This document shows positions 1 through 10,202 of a stretch of 64,000 nucleotides of DNA, piece after piece; position 1 is the first letter of the stretch, and every line of letters starts with the position of its first letter. The stretch is taken from NCBI RefSeq assembly GCF_003732705.1, contig NZ_MOBR01000041.1, forward strand, positions 267,359 through 331,358, given 5' to 3'. Made by a program: the position numbers and the translations under genes. This stretch comes from Pseudomonas frederiksbergensis. Its GTDB lineage: Bacteria; Pseudomonadota; Gammaproteobacteria; Pseudomonadales; Pseudomonadaceae. The notes beneath the pieces are model-generated. The model was not told where the DNA came from, did not search any database, and was given only the letters and a program-made list of their open reading frames with translations.

Positions 1-1097
1 TCCACGCCGACGATGTCGGCAATGTGAATGCGGTCCCACATGATCGCCTGCATCAACTGACGGTTGTACTTCATCACGGGCGTCTGGCCAGTGTGGAAGC
101 TGTGGGATTTGGCCCAGCCCAGACCGAAGCGAATGCTCAGGCTGCCCATTTTCGCGGCAGCATCCACAGCACCCGGATCTTCAGTCACGTACAGGCCCGG
201 AATACCGATTTTGCCGGCAACCCGTACCACGCCCATCAGCGAGTTGAGCACGGTGGCCGGTGCTTCGTGTTTCACACCGTCATGACCGTGACCGCGCGCT
301 TCGAAGCCCACGGCGTCGACGGCACAATCCACTTCAGGCTCGCCCAGTAGCGCGGCGATTTGTTCGTGCAGCGGGGTGTCGAGGGACAGGTCGGCGATTT
401 CGAAACCCTGGGCCTTGGCGTGGGCCAGGCGCACGGTGTTGACGTCACCGATGATCACCACCGCCGCGCCCAGCAGGCGAGCGGAAGCGGCAGCGGCCAG
501 ACCGACAGGGCCGGCGCCCGCGATGTACACGGTGCTGCCCGGGCCAACGCCGGCAGTCACTGCGCCGTGGTAACCGGTCGGCAGGATGTCGGAGAGGCAG
601 GTCAGGTCGCGGATTTTTTCCATCGCGCGATCGCGGTCCGGCAGTTTCAGCAGGTTGAAGTCGGCGTACGGCACCATCGCGTATTCCGCCTGGCCGCCGG
701 TCCAGTCACCCATGTCGACATAACCGTAAGCTCCGCCGGGACGGGCCGGGTTAACGCTCAGGCAGACACCGGTGTGCATCTCTTTGCAGGAACGGCAGCG
801 CCCGCAAGCGACGTTGAACGGGACGGACACCAGGTCGCCGATTTGCAGATTCTCGACGTCGCTGCCCTTCTCGATCACTTCACCGGTGATTTCGTGACCC
901 AGGACCAGGCCGGTTTGAGCAGTGGTACGACCGCGCACCATGTGCTGATCAGAACCACAGATGTTGGTGGACACTACGCGCAGGATCACAGCGTGATTAA
1001 TCTTCCTGCCGCGCGGGTCCTGCATTTTGGGATAGTCGATTTTCTGTATTTCGACCTTGCCGTTGCCGAGATACACGACACCACGATTACCAGACAT
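1..1097 (-). CDS. fdhA: Glutathione-independent formaldehyde dehydrogenase (3' end beyond window)
   Basis: Zinc- and NAD-dependent medium-chain dehydrogenase that oxidises formaldehyde to formate. It detoxifies the formaldehyde released by the oxidative demethylations encoded in this region. The protein begins MSGNRGVVYLGNGKVE. Visible features are the catalytic zinc ligands in NICGSD (Cys47) and GHEITGEV (His68), the structural-zinc cysteines in ACGRCRSCKEMHTGVC, and the Rossmann motif GAGPVGLAAAA. About 365 of the roughly 399 residues usual for the family are present; the C-terminus runs off the left edge. It is the last gene of the glyA-soxBDAG-purU-fdhA series, the same order as in P. aeruginosa, and is separated from purU by a REP pair. 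Confidence 0.95.
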   Translation of the reverse strand, partial: MSGNRGVVYLGNGKVEIQKIDYPKMQDPRGRKINHAVILRVVSTNICGSDQHMVRGRTTAQTGLVLGHEITGEVIEKGSDVENLQIGDLVSVPFNVACGRCRSCKEMHTGVCLSVNPARPGGAYGYVDMGDWTGGQAEYAMVPYADFNLLKLPDRDRAMEKIRDLTCLSDILPTGYHGAVTAGVGPGSTVYIAGAGPVGLAAAASARLLGAAVVIIGDVNTVRLAHAKAQGFEIADLSLDTPLHEQIAALLGEPEVDCAVDAVGFEARGHGHDGVKHEAPATVLNSLMGVVRVAGKIGIPGLYVTEDPGAVDAAAKMGSLSIRFGLGWAKSHSFHTGQTPVMKYNRQLMQAIMWDRIHIADIVGV

Positions 1098-1200
1098 GCT
1101 TTCACCTCGCTGTTGTTTTTATGTAGCGGTCGCGTCGCCATGGAGCGGCGGCGCGTTGATTGCTCGGGTTATTGCCTGTGTCTTTTGTGTTGTTTGTTAC

Positions 1201-1304
1201 GCCGCCATCGCGAGCAAGCTCGCTCCCACAGTGGATCGGGGGTGTACACAACGTCTTCGAACCACACAAAACCCTGTGGGAGCGAGCTTGCTCGCGATAG
1301 CGAT
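1201..1304. repeat. Paired REP element (GAGCAAGCTCGCTC type)
   Basis: Two inverted copies of a palindromic unit containing GCGAGCAAGCTCGCTCCCAC are separated by about 45 bases. The pair lies between purU and fdhA and touches the purU stop codon. Several related pairs occur in this window. Such pairs can fold into a long hairpin in the transcript, so it may influence the fdhA to purU expression ratio (inference). Confidence 0.85.
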
Positions 1305-2162
1305 CTAAAGAACGACGGTGCGATTGGCGTTCAAAAACACTCGTCTCTCAATGTGATACCCCACGGCCCGCGCCAACGTCAGCCCTTCAATATCCCGCCC
1401 CTTGGCGATCAAATCTTCCGGGTAATGACTGTGGTCCACGACCTCCACGCCCTGGGCGATGATCGGGCCTTCGTCCAGATCGTTGTTGATGTAGTGCGCC
1501 GTGGCGCCGACCAGTTTCACGCCTTTGTTGTAGGCCTGGTGATACGGCTTGGCGCCCTTAAAACCCGGCAGCAGGGAGTGGTGAATGTTGATCGCCTTGC
1601 CGTCGAGTTTGCGGCACAGCTCCGGCGACAGAACTTGCATGTAACGGGCAAGGATCACCAGTTCGGCGCCGGACTCTTCGATCACCTGCAACACCTGGCG
1701 CTCTTGCGACGGTTTGTCGTTCGGGTCGAGGGGGAAGTGGTAGTACGGAATCTGGTGCCAGTCCGCCAACGGCTTGAGGTCCGGGTGATTGGAAACCACG
1801 GCGGCGACGTCCATCGACAACTGGCCGATGCGCTGGCGGTAGAGCAAGTCGTTGAGGCAGTGATCGGCCTTGGAGACCATGATCACCACTTTTGGCCGGT
1901 AGTTCGGTGGGGTCAGTTCGAAGATCATGCCGAAGGCTTGGCCACGTTCTTCGAGGCCGGCGCGGAAGGCTTGTTCGTCGAAGCCGTCAGGCTGGCGAAA
2001 TTCCACGCGAATGAAGAAACGACCCGAGAGCCGGTCATCGAAAGAGTGGTGCTCGGTGACGTAGCAGCCCTGCTCGAACAGAAAGCGGGTCACCGCATCC
2101 ACGGTGCCGAGGACGCTTGGGCAGTCGGCGGTCAGAATCCATGTGTCTGGGGCGCGGCTCAT
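1305..2162 (-). CDS. purU: Formyltetrahydrofolate deformylase
   Basis: Hydrolyses 10-formyl-tetrahydrofolate to formate and tetrahydrofolate. Here it probably regenerates free folate for the one-carbon units coming from sarcosine oxidation and the GlyA reaction. The 285-residue protein has an N-terminal ACT domain (about residues 5-80) and a C-terminal formyltransferase-like domain. The catalytic Asn-His-Asp set is visible in AINIHHSLLPGFKGAKPYH and the following NNDLDEGPIIAQ. I chose the ATG at 2162 (MSRAPDTWILTADCPS), where the ACT domain begins as in Pseudomonas homologues; an upstream in-frame start would add only seven residues. It lies directly downstream of the sox genes in a purU-fdhA pair. 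Confidence 0.95.
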   Translation of the reverse strand: MSRAPDTWILTADCPSVLGTVDAVTRFLFEQGCYVTEHHSFDDRLSGRFFIRVEFRQPDGFDEQAFRAGLEERGQAFGMIFELTPPNYRPKVVIMVSKADHCLNDLLYRQRIGQLSMDVAAVVSNHPDLKPLADWHQIPYYHFPLDPNDKPSQERQVLQVIEESGAELVILARYMQVLSPELCRKLDGKAINIHHSLLPGFKGAKPYHQAYNKGVKLVGATAHYINNDLDEGPIIAQGVEVVDHSHYPEDLIAKGRDIEGLTLARAVGYHIERRVFLNANRTVVL

Positions 2163-2204
2163 AGTGCGGTGACTCCTGTTCATTGTGCTGGGTGTCAGGG
2201 AAAT

Positions 2205-2403
2205 CCACCCCTCACCCTAACCCTCTCCCCAAAGGGGCGAGGGGACTGACCGAGTTGTTCTTGGAGCTACATCGACCTGTAATACCGAGTTGAACTCAGG
2301 CTCTTCAAAAGCGATTTAAAGCCAGACACAAAAACTAAAAACACTGGAGATCGGCCCCCTTTCCCCCTCTCCCCTCAGGGGAGAGGGGTGGGGTGAGGGG
2401 TGG
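2205..2403. repeat. MITE-like palindromic element, copy A
   Basis: The element is bounded by near-perfect terminal inverted repeats of about 26 bp, starting CCACCCCTCACCCTAACC on the left, with the complement on the right. The 150-base interior is shared with three other copies in the window (13076-13287, 25588-25752, 39877-40045). No coding potential is apparent. It sits between purU and soxG. Confidence 0.8.
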
Positions 2404-2406
2404 CTT

Positions 2407-3039
2407 TTAAGCCTGGACGCTAAGCCCGTACTCAGCCGCCGCATCCTGCAACCACAACCACCAGTAATCCGAGAAGCTGCGACGAATCAGCAGTTCCCAG
2501 GTGTCTTCGGCGGTGTGGCGAATCACCAATTGCGACTTGGCGAATACCGTGCCGACTGCCTTGCCCACCGGAAAACTGTTGGGGTGCACGTCGTAGCTGG
2601 TGGATTTCATCAACACCTGGCGCACGTTCGGGCCGCTCAGTTCGAGGATCTGCTGGCCGCCGCTGACGTTGACGATCTGGATATGCAAATCGCCCAGCGC
2701 TTCACGCAGCTTTTGCTCGGCGGCGAATTCTTCGCCGGTCGGCACGATCAGCAGCCATTCATCCGGGCCCATCCATTGCAGGCTGGTTTCGCCTTTGACG
2801 ATGACGCTCAATGCGCCCGGCAGTTCGATGCCCAGGGCCTTGTGTACGCCAGCGCTGAATGCGGCATCGTGGCCATCGCCACGGATGGTCAGGTGACCGA
2901 GGAGTTTTTTCTCACGCACGATCACGCCGGCGTTTTTACGGCCCTTGCCCACCAGGCTGGCGAGGTCGGCGTGATGCAGCGACGACTCGGCCTTGGCCCC
3001 GGTGGTTGGGCGTTGTTGGTACACATTGGCTGCGGTCAT
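2407..3039 (-). CDS. soxG: Sarcosine oxidase gamma subunit
   Basis: Small subunit of heterotetrameric sarcosine oxidase, which converts sarcosine, O2 and tetrahydrofolate to glycine, H2O2 and 5,10-methylene-tetrahydrofolate in the cytoplasm. The 210-residue protein matches the family length and contains the conserved MGPDEWLLIVP and SRSFSDYWWLWLQDA-like segments (here RRSFSDYWWLWLQDAA). The start at 3039 (MTAANVYQQRPTTG) was chosen because the longer open frame upstream is translated REPIN sequence. It is the last sox gene of the operon; a REPIN separates it from soxA. Confidence 0.93.
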   Translation of the reverse strand: MTAANVYQQRPTTGAKAESSLHHADLASLVGKGRKNAGVIVREKKLLGHLTIRGDGHDAAFSAGVHKALGIELPGALSVIVKGETSLQWMGPDEWLLIVPTGEEFAAEQKLREALGDLHIQIVNVSGGQQILELSGPNVRQVLMKSTSYDVHPNSFPVGKAVGTVFAKSQLVIRHTAEDTWELLIRRSFSDYWWLWLQDAAAEYGLSVQA

Positions 3040-3058
3040 AAAGCACCTTTCTTTTGTT

Positions 3059-3181
3059 GATCGTTCCCACGCTCTGCGTGGGAATGCCGCCATGGACGCT
3101 CTGCGTCCGCTCTTGGGACGCGGAGCGTCCCGGGATGCATTCCCACGCGGACGGTTCGACGCCTCGACGTGGGAACGATCA
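3059..3181. repeat. REPIN (GATCGTTCCCACGC family)
   Basis: Two facing GATCGTTCCCACGC...GGGAATGC units enclose short internal palindromes around GACGCTCTGCGTC. The right arm is disrupted by a short extra stretch near 3150-3165, so this copy is partly degenerate. It lies in the soxA-soxG spacer, ending four bases before the soxA stop. It belongs to the family flanking the RAYT gene at 11494. Confidence 0.9.
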
Positions 3182-3184
3182 GTG

Positions 3185-6100
3185 TCAGATGTTCTGGCGA
3201 TCACCCTTCGGATCGAAGAACACCGAAGAAACAATCTCCGCCTCGATCACGCTGCCATCGGCCAGCGGTGCGAACACTCGCTCACCCAGGCGTTTCAAGC
3301 CGCCCTTCACCACGCCCATGGCAAACGAATAGCCCAGGGAGTTGTGCGCGTAGCTGGAAGTCACGTGACCAACCATAGTCATCGGGATGGTTTGCTTGGT
3401 GTTGAACACCAGTTGCGCGCCTTCCGGCAGCCATTTGGTCGGATCGATCGGCTTCAGGCCCACCAGTTGCTTGCGTTGATCACGCACGCAGTCTTCACGG
3501 TTCATGCCACGTTGGCCGATCCACGAGAACGGTTTGGTGCGACCGACACACCAGCCCATGTTCAAGTCATCGGGGGTCATCGAGCCGTCGGTGTCTTGGC
3601 CGACGATGATGAAGCCCTTCTCGGCCCGCAGTACGTGCATGGTTTCGGTGCCGTACGGGGTCAGGTTGTACTGCTTGCCCGCCGCGACGATTTTTTCGAG
3701 CACGCCCATGGCGTAGTCGGCTTGCACGTTGACTTCGTACGACAGCTCACCGGTAAACGAAATCCGGAACACCCGCGCCGGCACACCGCCGACCAGGCCT
3801 TCTTTCCAGGTCATGAACGGGAAGGCTTCGTTGGTCAGATCAATGTCGGTGACTTCGCTGAGCAGCTTGCGGCTGTTCGGCCCGGACAGGGTCATGGTTG
3901 CCCAGTGATCGGTCACGGAGGTGAAGTACACCTTCAGGTCTGGCCATTCGGTCTGTTGGTAGATTTCCAGCCATTGCAGCACGCGTGCAGCGCCGCCGGT
4001 GGTGGTGGTCATCACGAAATGGTTGTCGGCCAGGCAAGCGGTTACGCCGTCGTCGAAGACCATGCCGTCTTCTTTGCACATCAGACCGTAGCGGGCCTTG
4101 CCCACATCGAGCTTGGTCCAGGCGTTGGTGTAGATGCGGTTCAGGAACTCACGGGCATCCGGGCCCTGGATGTCGATCTTGCCCAGGGTCGAAGCGTCCA
4201 GCAGGCCGACGCTATCGCGCACGGCTTTGCATTCGCGTTTTACGGCGGTGTGCAGGTCCTCACCGTTTTTCGGGAAGTACCATGGGCGTTTCCACTGACC
4301 GACGTCTTCGAATTCAGCACCGTTTTTCACGTGCCAGTGATGCAGCGCGGTGAAACGCACCGGTTCGAAGATGTGCCCACAGTGACGACCGGCCACGGCG
4401 CCGAAGGTCACCGGCGTGTAGTTCGGGCGGAACATGGTGGTGCCCATCTGCGGGATGGTCACGTTCAGCGAACGGGCGGCGATCGCCAGGCCGTTGACGT
4501 TGCCGAGCTTGCCTTGGTCAGTACCGAAGCCCAGCGCGGTGTAGCGTTTGACGTGCTCGACCGACTCGAAACCTTCGCGGGTCGCCAGTTCGATGGCGGC
4601 AGCGGTGACGTCGTTTTGCAGGTCGACGAATTGCTTCGGCGCACGAGCGGTGTTCTTTTCATGCGGCACTTGGAACAGCGCCAGGGTCGGCTCTTCGAGA
4701 CGGCTCAGGGCTTTCGGCAAGGTGCCTTCGACCACGCTGAAACCGGCTTCACTGGCGGCACGAGCGCCACCTTCAAAACCATCGGCCAAGGAATCGCCGA
4801 GGCCGTAGACGCCGTTGATGCCACCGACGCACACGCGTTTCTGCGGGGCTTCGCCCGGTACAAAACCGAGAATGTCTTCACGCCAGGTCGGCTTGCCGCC
4901 CAAGTGCGAAGCCAAGTGAACCACCGGGCTGTAGCCACCGGAAGTCGCAACGAGGTCGCAGTCCAGCCATTCACCAGGACTGGTCACGGCGTGGCCTTTG
5001 ACATCAATCGCGGCAATGCGCGCAGCGGTCACACGTTTGGTGCCGCGAGCCTCAATCACGGCGCTGCCGGTGAGGATGCGGATGCCTTTGGCGCGTGCTT
5101 CTTCAACCAGCGCACCGCGCGGATTGCTGCGGGCGTCGGCGATGGCGACGACTTGCAGGCTGGCGTCGAGCCAATCCAAAGCAACGCGGTAGGCGTGGTC
5201 GTTGTTGACACCCAGCACAAGCTTCTTGCCCGGTGCCACGCCATAACGGCGCACGTAAGTCGAGACAGCGCCGGCGAGCATGTTGCCCGGCACGTCGTTG
5301 TTGCCGTAGACCAGCGGACGCTCGCAAGCGCCGGTCGCCAGGACCACACGCTTGGCGCGAACCCGGTGGATGCGCTGACGCACTTGGCCAATCGGTGCGC
5401 GGTCGCCGAGGTGATCGGTCAGGCGCTCGTGAATGGTCAGGAAGTTATGGTCGTGGTAACCGTTGACCGTGGCGCGGGGCAACAGCAACACGTCCGGGGT
5501 GTCTTTCAGTTCGGCAATCACGCTGGCAACCCACTCGGTCGCCGGTTTGCCGTCGAGGCTTTCCCGGGAATCGAGCAAGCTGCCGCCGAACTCTTCCTGC
5601 TCATCGGCCAGGATCACGCGAGCACCGCTGCGCGCAGCGGCCAATGCAGCGGCCAGGCCAGCAGGGCCGGCGCCGACGATCAGCACGTCGCAGTGCTGGT
5701 TCATGTAGTCGTAGGTGTCCGGATCGTTCTCGGTCGGCGAGCGGCCCAGACCGGCGGCCTTACGAATGTACTTCTCGTAGGTCATCCAGAACGATTGCGG
5801 GTACATGAAGGTTTTGTAGTAGAAGCCCGGCGGCATCAGCTTGCCGCCGACCTTGCCGAGAATTCCCATCATGTCGTTGTTCACGCTCGGCCAGCCGTTG
5901 GTGCTGGTGGCGACCAAACCTTGATACAGCGCTTGTTGCGTGGCGCGCACGTTGGGGATTTGCGTGGCTTCGGTGGCGCCGATCTGCAGCACCGCGTTCG
6001 GCTCTTCGGCACCGGCGGCGAAGATGCCGCGTGGCCGGGAATACTTGAAGCTGCGACCGATGATATCCACACCGTTGGCCAACAAGGCTGCGGCCAGGGA

Positions 6101-6202
6101 ATCGCCTTCAAAGCCTTTGTAGACCTGGCCGTTGAAGGTGAAGCTCAGCACTTTGTTGCGGTCGATCCGTCCGCCGTTGGACAGGCGATTGGTCTGGCTC
6201 AT
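3185..6202 (-). CDS. soxA: Sarcosine oxidase alpha subunit
   Basis: Large (1005-residue) subunit of heterotetrameric sarcosine oxidase. The N-terminal region is the 2Fe-2S-ferredoxin-like fold typical of the family (about residues 20-110). An NAD-binding pyridine-nucleotide oxidoreductase domain follows, with DVLIVGAGPAGLAAALAAAR near residue 175, and then a C-terminal GcvT/aminomethyltransferase-type folate-binding domain. The start ATG at 6202 overlaps the soxD stop by four bases, so translation is probably coupled. The length is normal for the family and I see no disruption. Confidence 0.96.
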   Translation of the reverse strand: MSQTNRLSNGGRIDRNKVLSFTFNGQVYKGFEGDSLAAALLANGVDIIGRSFKYSRPRGIFAAGAEEPNAVLQIGATEATQIPNVRATQQALYQGLVATSTNGWPSVNNDMMGILGKVGGKLMPPGFYYKTFMYPQSFWMTYEKYIRKAAGLGRSPTENDPDTYDYMNQHCDVLIVGAGPAGLAAALAAARSGARVILADEQEEFGGSLLDSRESLDGKPATEWVASVIAELKDTPDVLLLPRATVNGYHDHNFLTIHERLTDHLGDRAPIGQVRQRIHRVRAKRVVLATGACERPLVYGNNDVPGNMLAGAVSTYVRRYGVAPGKKLVLGVNNDHAYRVALDWLDASLQVVAIADARSNPRGALVEEARAKGIRILTGSAVIEARGTKRVTAARIAAIDVKGHAVTSPGEWLDCDLVATSGGYSPVVHLASHLGGKPTWREDILGFVPGEAPQKRVCVGGINGVYGLGDSLADGFEGGARAASEAGFSVVEGTLPKALSRLEEPTLALFQVPHEKNTARAPKQFVDLQNDVTAAAIELATREGFESVEHVKRYTALGFGTDQGKLGNVNGLAIAARSLNVTIPQMGTTMFRPNYTPVTFGAVAGRHCGHIFEPVRFTALHHWHVKNGAEFEDVGQWKRPWYFPKNGEDLHTAVKRECKAVRDSVGLLDASTLGKIDIQGPDAREFLNRIYTNAWTKLDVGKARYGLMCKEDGMVFDDGVTACLADNHFVMTTTTGGAARVLQWLEIYQQTEWPDLKVYFTSVTDHWATMTLSGPNSRKLLSEVTDIDLTNEAFPFMTWKEGLVGGVPARVFRISFTGELSYEVNVQADYAMGVLEKIVAAGKQYNLTPYGTETMHVLRAEKGFIIVGQDTDGSMTPDDLNMGWCVGRTKPFSWIGQRGMNREDCVRDQRKQLVGLKPIDPTKWLPEGAQLVFNTKQTIPMTMVGHVTSSYAHNSLGYSFAMGVVKGGLKRLGERVFAPLADGSVIEAEIVSSVFFDPKGDRQNI

Positions 6203-6528
6203 ACCTTCTCTCCCAGAGCCGTGCTCGCCGCTTTCGGGCTATCGGTCTTGTCGGTGAATTGGGGCTTGGTGCCGATCTTGTAGGTTTCGAGAATCTCGTA
6301 GGTCACGGTGTCGCGGGTCGCGTTGAAGTACTGGCGGCAACCGGCGGCGTGGATCCACAGTTCGTGGTGCAGACCGCGCGGGTTATCGCGGAAGAACATG
6401 TAGTCGCCCCACTCCTCGTCAGTGCAGGAAGTCGGGTCGAGTGGGCGCGGGATGTGCGCCTGGCCGGATGCGTGGAATTCCTCTTCGGAGCGCAGTTCGC
6501 CGCAGTGAGGACAGAAGATATGCAACAT
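6199..6528 (-). CDS. soxD: Sarcosine oxidase delta subunit
   Basis: Small zinc-binding subunit (109 residues) of heterotetrameric sarcosine oxidase. The N-terminus MLHIFCPHCGELRSEEEF holds the Cys-x2-Cys pair used for zinc binding in this family, followed by a histidine-containing stretch. Its stop overlaps the soxA start by four bases and it begins only 14 bases after soxB ends, so it is firmly inside the sox operon. Confidence 0.95.
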   Translation of the reverse strand: MLHIFCPHCGELRSEEEFHASGQAHIPRPLDPTSCTDEEWGDYMFFRDNPRGLHHELWIHAAGCRQYFNATRDTVTYEILETYKIGTKPQFTDKTDSPKAASTALGEKV

Positions 6529-6542
6529 GGGGATTTCTCCTG

Positions 6543-7793
6543 TTAGTGGGCAACCGCAGCAGCGCCGTGTTCATCGATCAACGCACCGTTGTGGAAACGG
6601 TCGATGGAGAAAGGTGCGGCCAATGGGTGCATTTCACCCTTGGCCAGACTCGCGGCAAATACGTTGCCCGAGCCAGGTGTTGCCTTGAAGCCACCAGTGC
6701 CCCAACCGCAGTTGAAGAACATGTTCGGCACTGGAGTTTTCGAGATGATCGGGCACGCATCCGGGGTGGTGTCGACGATGCCGCCCCACTGCCGGTTCAT
6801 GCGCACGCGGGACAGCACCGGGAACATCTCGACGATGGCCTGGATGGTGTGTTCGATCACCGGGTACGAACCACGCTGGCCGTAGCCGTTGTAGCCGTCG
6901 ATACCGGCGCCGATCACCAGGTCGCCCTTGTCGGACTGGCTGATGTAACCGTGCACGGCGTTGGACATGATCACGCTGTCGATAATCGGCTTGATCGGCT
7001 CGGACACCAGCGCTTGCAGCGGGTGGGATTCGATCGGCAGGCGGAAACCGGCGAGTTTGGCCATGTGCCCGGAGTTACCGGCAGTCACCACACCGACGCG
7101 CTTGGCGCCGATAAAGCCCTTGTTGGTTTCAACACCGATGCACACGCCGTTTTCCTTGCGGAAACCGATCACTTCGGTCTGCTGGATCAAGTCCACGCCG
7201 AGTGCGTCAGCGGCACGGGCAAAGCCCCACGCCACGGCATCGTGACGGGCCACGCCGCCGCGACGCTGAACGGTCGCGCCCAACACCGGGTAGCGAGTGT
7301 TCTTCGAGCAGTCGAGGTACGGAATCTCGTCGGCCACTTGCTTGGCATCGAGCAGTTCGCCGTCCACGCCGTTGAGGCGGTTGGCGCTGACCCGACGCTC
7401 GGAATCACGGATGTCTTGCAGGGTGTGGCACAGGTTGTAAACGCCGCGCTGGGAGAACATCACGTTGTAGTTCAGGTCCTGGGACAGGCCTTCCCACAAT
7501 TTCATTGCGTGTTCGTACAGGTGCGCCGACTCGTCCCACAGGTAGTTGGAGCGAACGATGGTGGTGTTGCGCGCGGTGTTACCGCCGCCCAGCCAGCCTT
7601 TCTCGACCACGGCCACGTTGGTGATGCCGTGCTCTTTGGCCAGGTAGTAAGCCGTGGCGAGACCATGCCCGCCACCGCCGACGATGACCACGTCATAGAC
7701 CTTTTTCGGGGTCGGCGTGCGCCACATTTTCTGCCAGTTTTCGTGATGGCTGAGGGAGTGTTTGAAGAGGCCGAAGCCCGAATAGCGTTGCAT
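6543..7793 (-). CDS. soxB: Sarcosine oxidase beta subunit
   Basis: FAD/FMN-carrying subunit (416 residues) where sarcosine is oxidised. The dinucleotide-binding motif is VVIVGGGGHGLATAYYLA (about residues 35-52), and RSNYLWDES and GWGTGGFKATPGSG are characteristic of SoxB. Two ATGs, at 7799 and 7793, compete for the start. The GGAG Shine-Dalgarno lies only three bases from the first but nine from the second, so I chose 7793 (MQRYSGFGLFKHS). It follows glyA by about 20 bases in the same operon. Confidence 0.96.
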   Translation of the reverse strand: MQRYSGFGLFKHSLSHHENWQKMWRTPTPKKVYDVVIVGGGGHGLATAYYLAKEHGITNVAVVEKGWLGGGNTARNTTIVRSNYLWDESAHLYEHAMKLWEGLSQDLNYNVMFSQRGVYNLCHTLQDIRDSERRVSANRLNGVDGELLDAKQVADEIPYLDCSKNTRYPVLGATVQRRGGVARHDAVAWGFARAADALGVDLIQQTEVIGFRKENGVCIGVETNKGFIGAKRVGVVTAGNSGHMAKLAGFRLPIESHPLQALVSEPIKPIIDSVIMSNAVHGYISQSDKGDLVIGAGIDGYNGYGQRGSYPVIEHTIQAIVEMFPVLSRVRMNRQWGGIVDTTPDACPIISKTPVPNMFFNCGWGTGGFKATPGSGNVFAASLAKGEMHPLAAPFSIDRFHNGALIDEHGAAAVAH

Positions 7794-7816
7794 AGTCATT
7801 TACTCCAAAACCGCGC

Positions 7817-9070
<1,254 letters not shown>

Positions 9071-9257
9071 CGCGTCTCTCCCAGCGGCGGCTTGTGCGCC
9101 TTTCGTCTCGGTGAGGCACGTACCTTTCGGCAGTGCCCTTTGGATGCGATGGTATGACCGGCGCAGACAGGTCAAATGCCTATGGACGCCACGCAAAGGT
9201 GCGTTTACGACATGGGCCCAAATGGCTGGCTGAACAGCTACTGGATCCACTGAAGAT

Positions 9258-9354
9258 CCCTGTGGGAGCGAGCCTGCTCGCGAAGGCGGTGCATCAGTAA
9301 CGGGGATGTTGCCTGACACTCCCTCTTCGCGAGCAGGCTCGCTCCCACAGGGGG
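9258..9354. repeat. Paired REP element
   Basis: Two inverted copies of a unit containing TGGGAGCGAGCCTGCTCGCG are separated by about 34 bases. They lie immediately downstream of the TraX-like gene (whose stop is at 9355) and upstream of the glyA operon promoter region, so the hairpin may insulate the two transcripts. Confidence 0.85.
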
Positions 9355-10071
9355 TTAGGCGATGATCTGACGTACTGCGAGCAGCAGTAGGAAATGTGCA
9401 GGATAGAGCGCATACGCCCAGCGACGCATCGGCGGTGGCTTGAGGCGTCCGGCGTGTCGCAACAGCAACAGCCCGAGCAATGGCGCAATCAGACAAGCGG
9501 CAAGCCCGAAAACCGCCGCGCCATTGCCCATCCGCGCAGCGGCATACAACACACTCCACTGATTCGCCGCCAGACACACCAGCCCCGGCAACAGGCTGAA
9601 ATACCAGGGCCGGCGGATCACCAGCAGCATCGCCAGCGGCAACAGCACACCGAAGAATCCGAACATCAGTCGCTCCGGGAACAGCACCGCGAGCAACACG
9701 GCCCCCACCGCCAGCACGCGTGATTGCAGCGTCGGTTGCTGCCAACCGCGCGCCACCAGCAGGCCCAGCACCAATGTAGGCATCACGTTTAACGTGTCGG
9801 GATCAGGAATGAACAGCCGGTAGGGGATTTCGCTGATGGCGCTAAACACCATCAACCAACCCAGATAACGCCACTGAGCACTCGTTACGGCTGTACGCGT
9901 CCGAGAAAGATTCGCCGCCATCGCCAGACAGAACCATGGAAACGCCAACCGCCCCGGCACATATAGAAAATCGACGGAGTAACCGACATATCGCAGGTGA
10001 TCGAGCACCATGCTCAACAGCGCCAGCCACTTGAGCAGATCCAGCGCGCCGTCCCTTGGCGTCATGTGCAT
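9355..10071 (-). CDS. TraX-like integral membrane protein
   Basis: A 238-residue, very hydrophobic protein with about seven to eight predicted membrane segments. The opening RDGALDLLKWLALLSMVLDHLRYV matches the TraX family, named for the F-plasmid pilin acetylase but common on chromosomes, where its role is generally unknown. Two ATGs (10071 and 10065) are possible and neither has a strong Shine-Dalgarno. Nothing around it suggests conjugation, so I do not infer a transfer function. It is divergent from the threonine aldolase gene. Confidence 0.75.
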   Translation of the reverse strand: MHMTPRDGALDLLKWLALLSMVLDHLRYVGYSVDFLYVPGRLAFPWFCLAMAANLSRTRTAVTSAQWRYLGWLMVFSAISEIPYRLFIPDPDTLNVMPTLVLGLLVARGWQQPTLQSRVLAVGAVLLAVLFPERLMFGFFGVLLPLAMLLVIRRPWYFSLLPGLVCLAANQWSVLYAAARMGNGAAVFGLAACLIAPLLGLLLLRHAGRLKPPPMRRWAYALYPAHFLLLLAVRQIIA

Positions 10072-10202
10072 AATTGCCCGTCAACTGTGCAATTTTCTGA
10101 CAGCATCATCGCGTGTGCTCCCCGGACGATCTTCGGTAAAGTGCGCACCATCATTGACCACAAAGCTCCTCACCATAGGGGTTTTGAACACGGAATCAGG
10201 CC

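Noticed and set aside
2993..6283. A plus-strand open frame of over 1000 codons opposite soxA, and a similar one of over 1200 codons at 30550-34251 opposite dgcA and its neighbours
   Set aside because: They are antisense shadows of G/C-rich genes. The minus-strand proteins have clear motifs and full-length families; the antisense products have no recognisable domain or ribosome-binding site.
9071..9257. Glycine riboswitch upstream of glyA
   Set aside because: The leader has scattered GAAAGG and GGGAGAG words but I could not build the conserved paired elements of a glycine aptamer. A covariance-model search would decide.
9355..10071. Conjugation or integrative element suggested by the TraX-like gene
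   Set aside because: TraX-like proteins are common as single chromosomal genes. No relaxase, type IV secretion, integrase or attachment site lies nearby.
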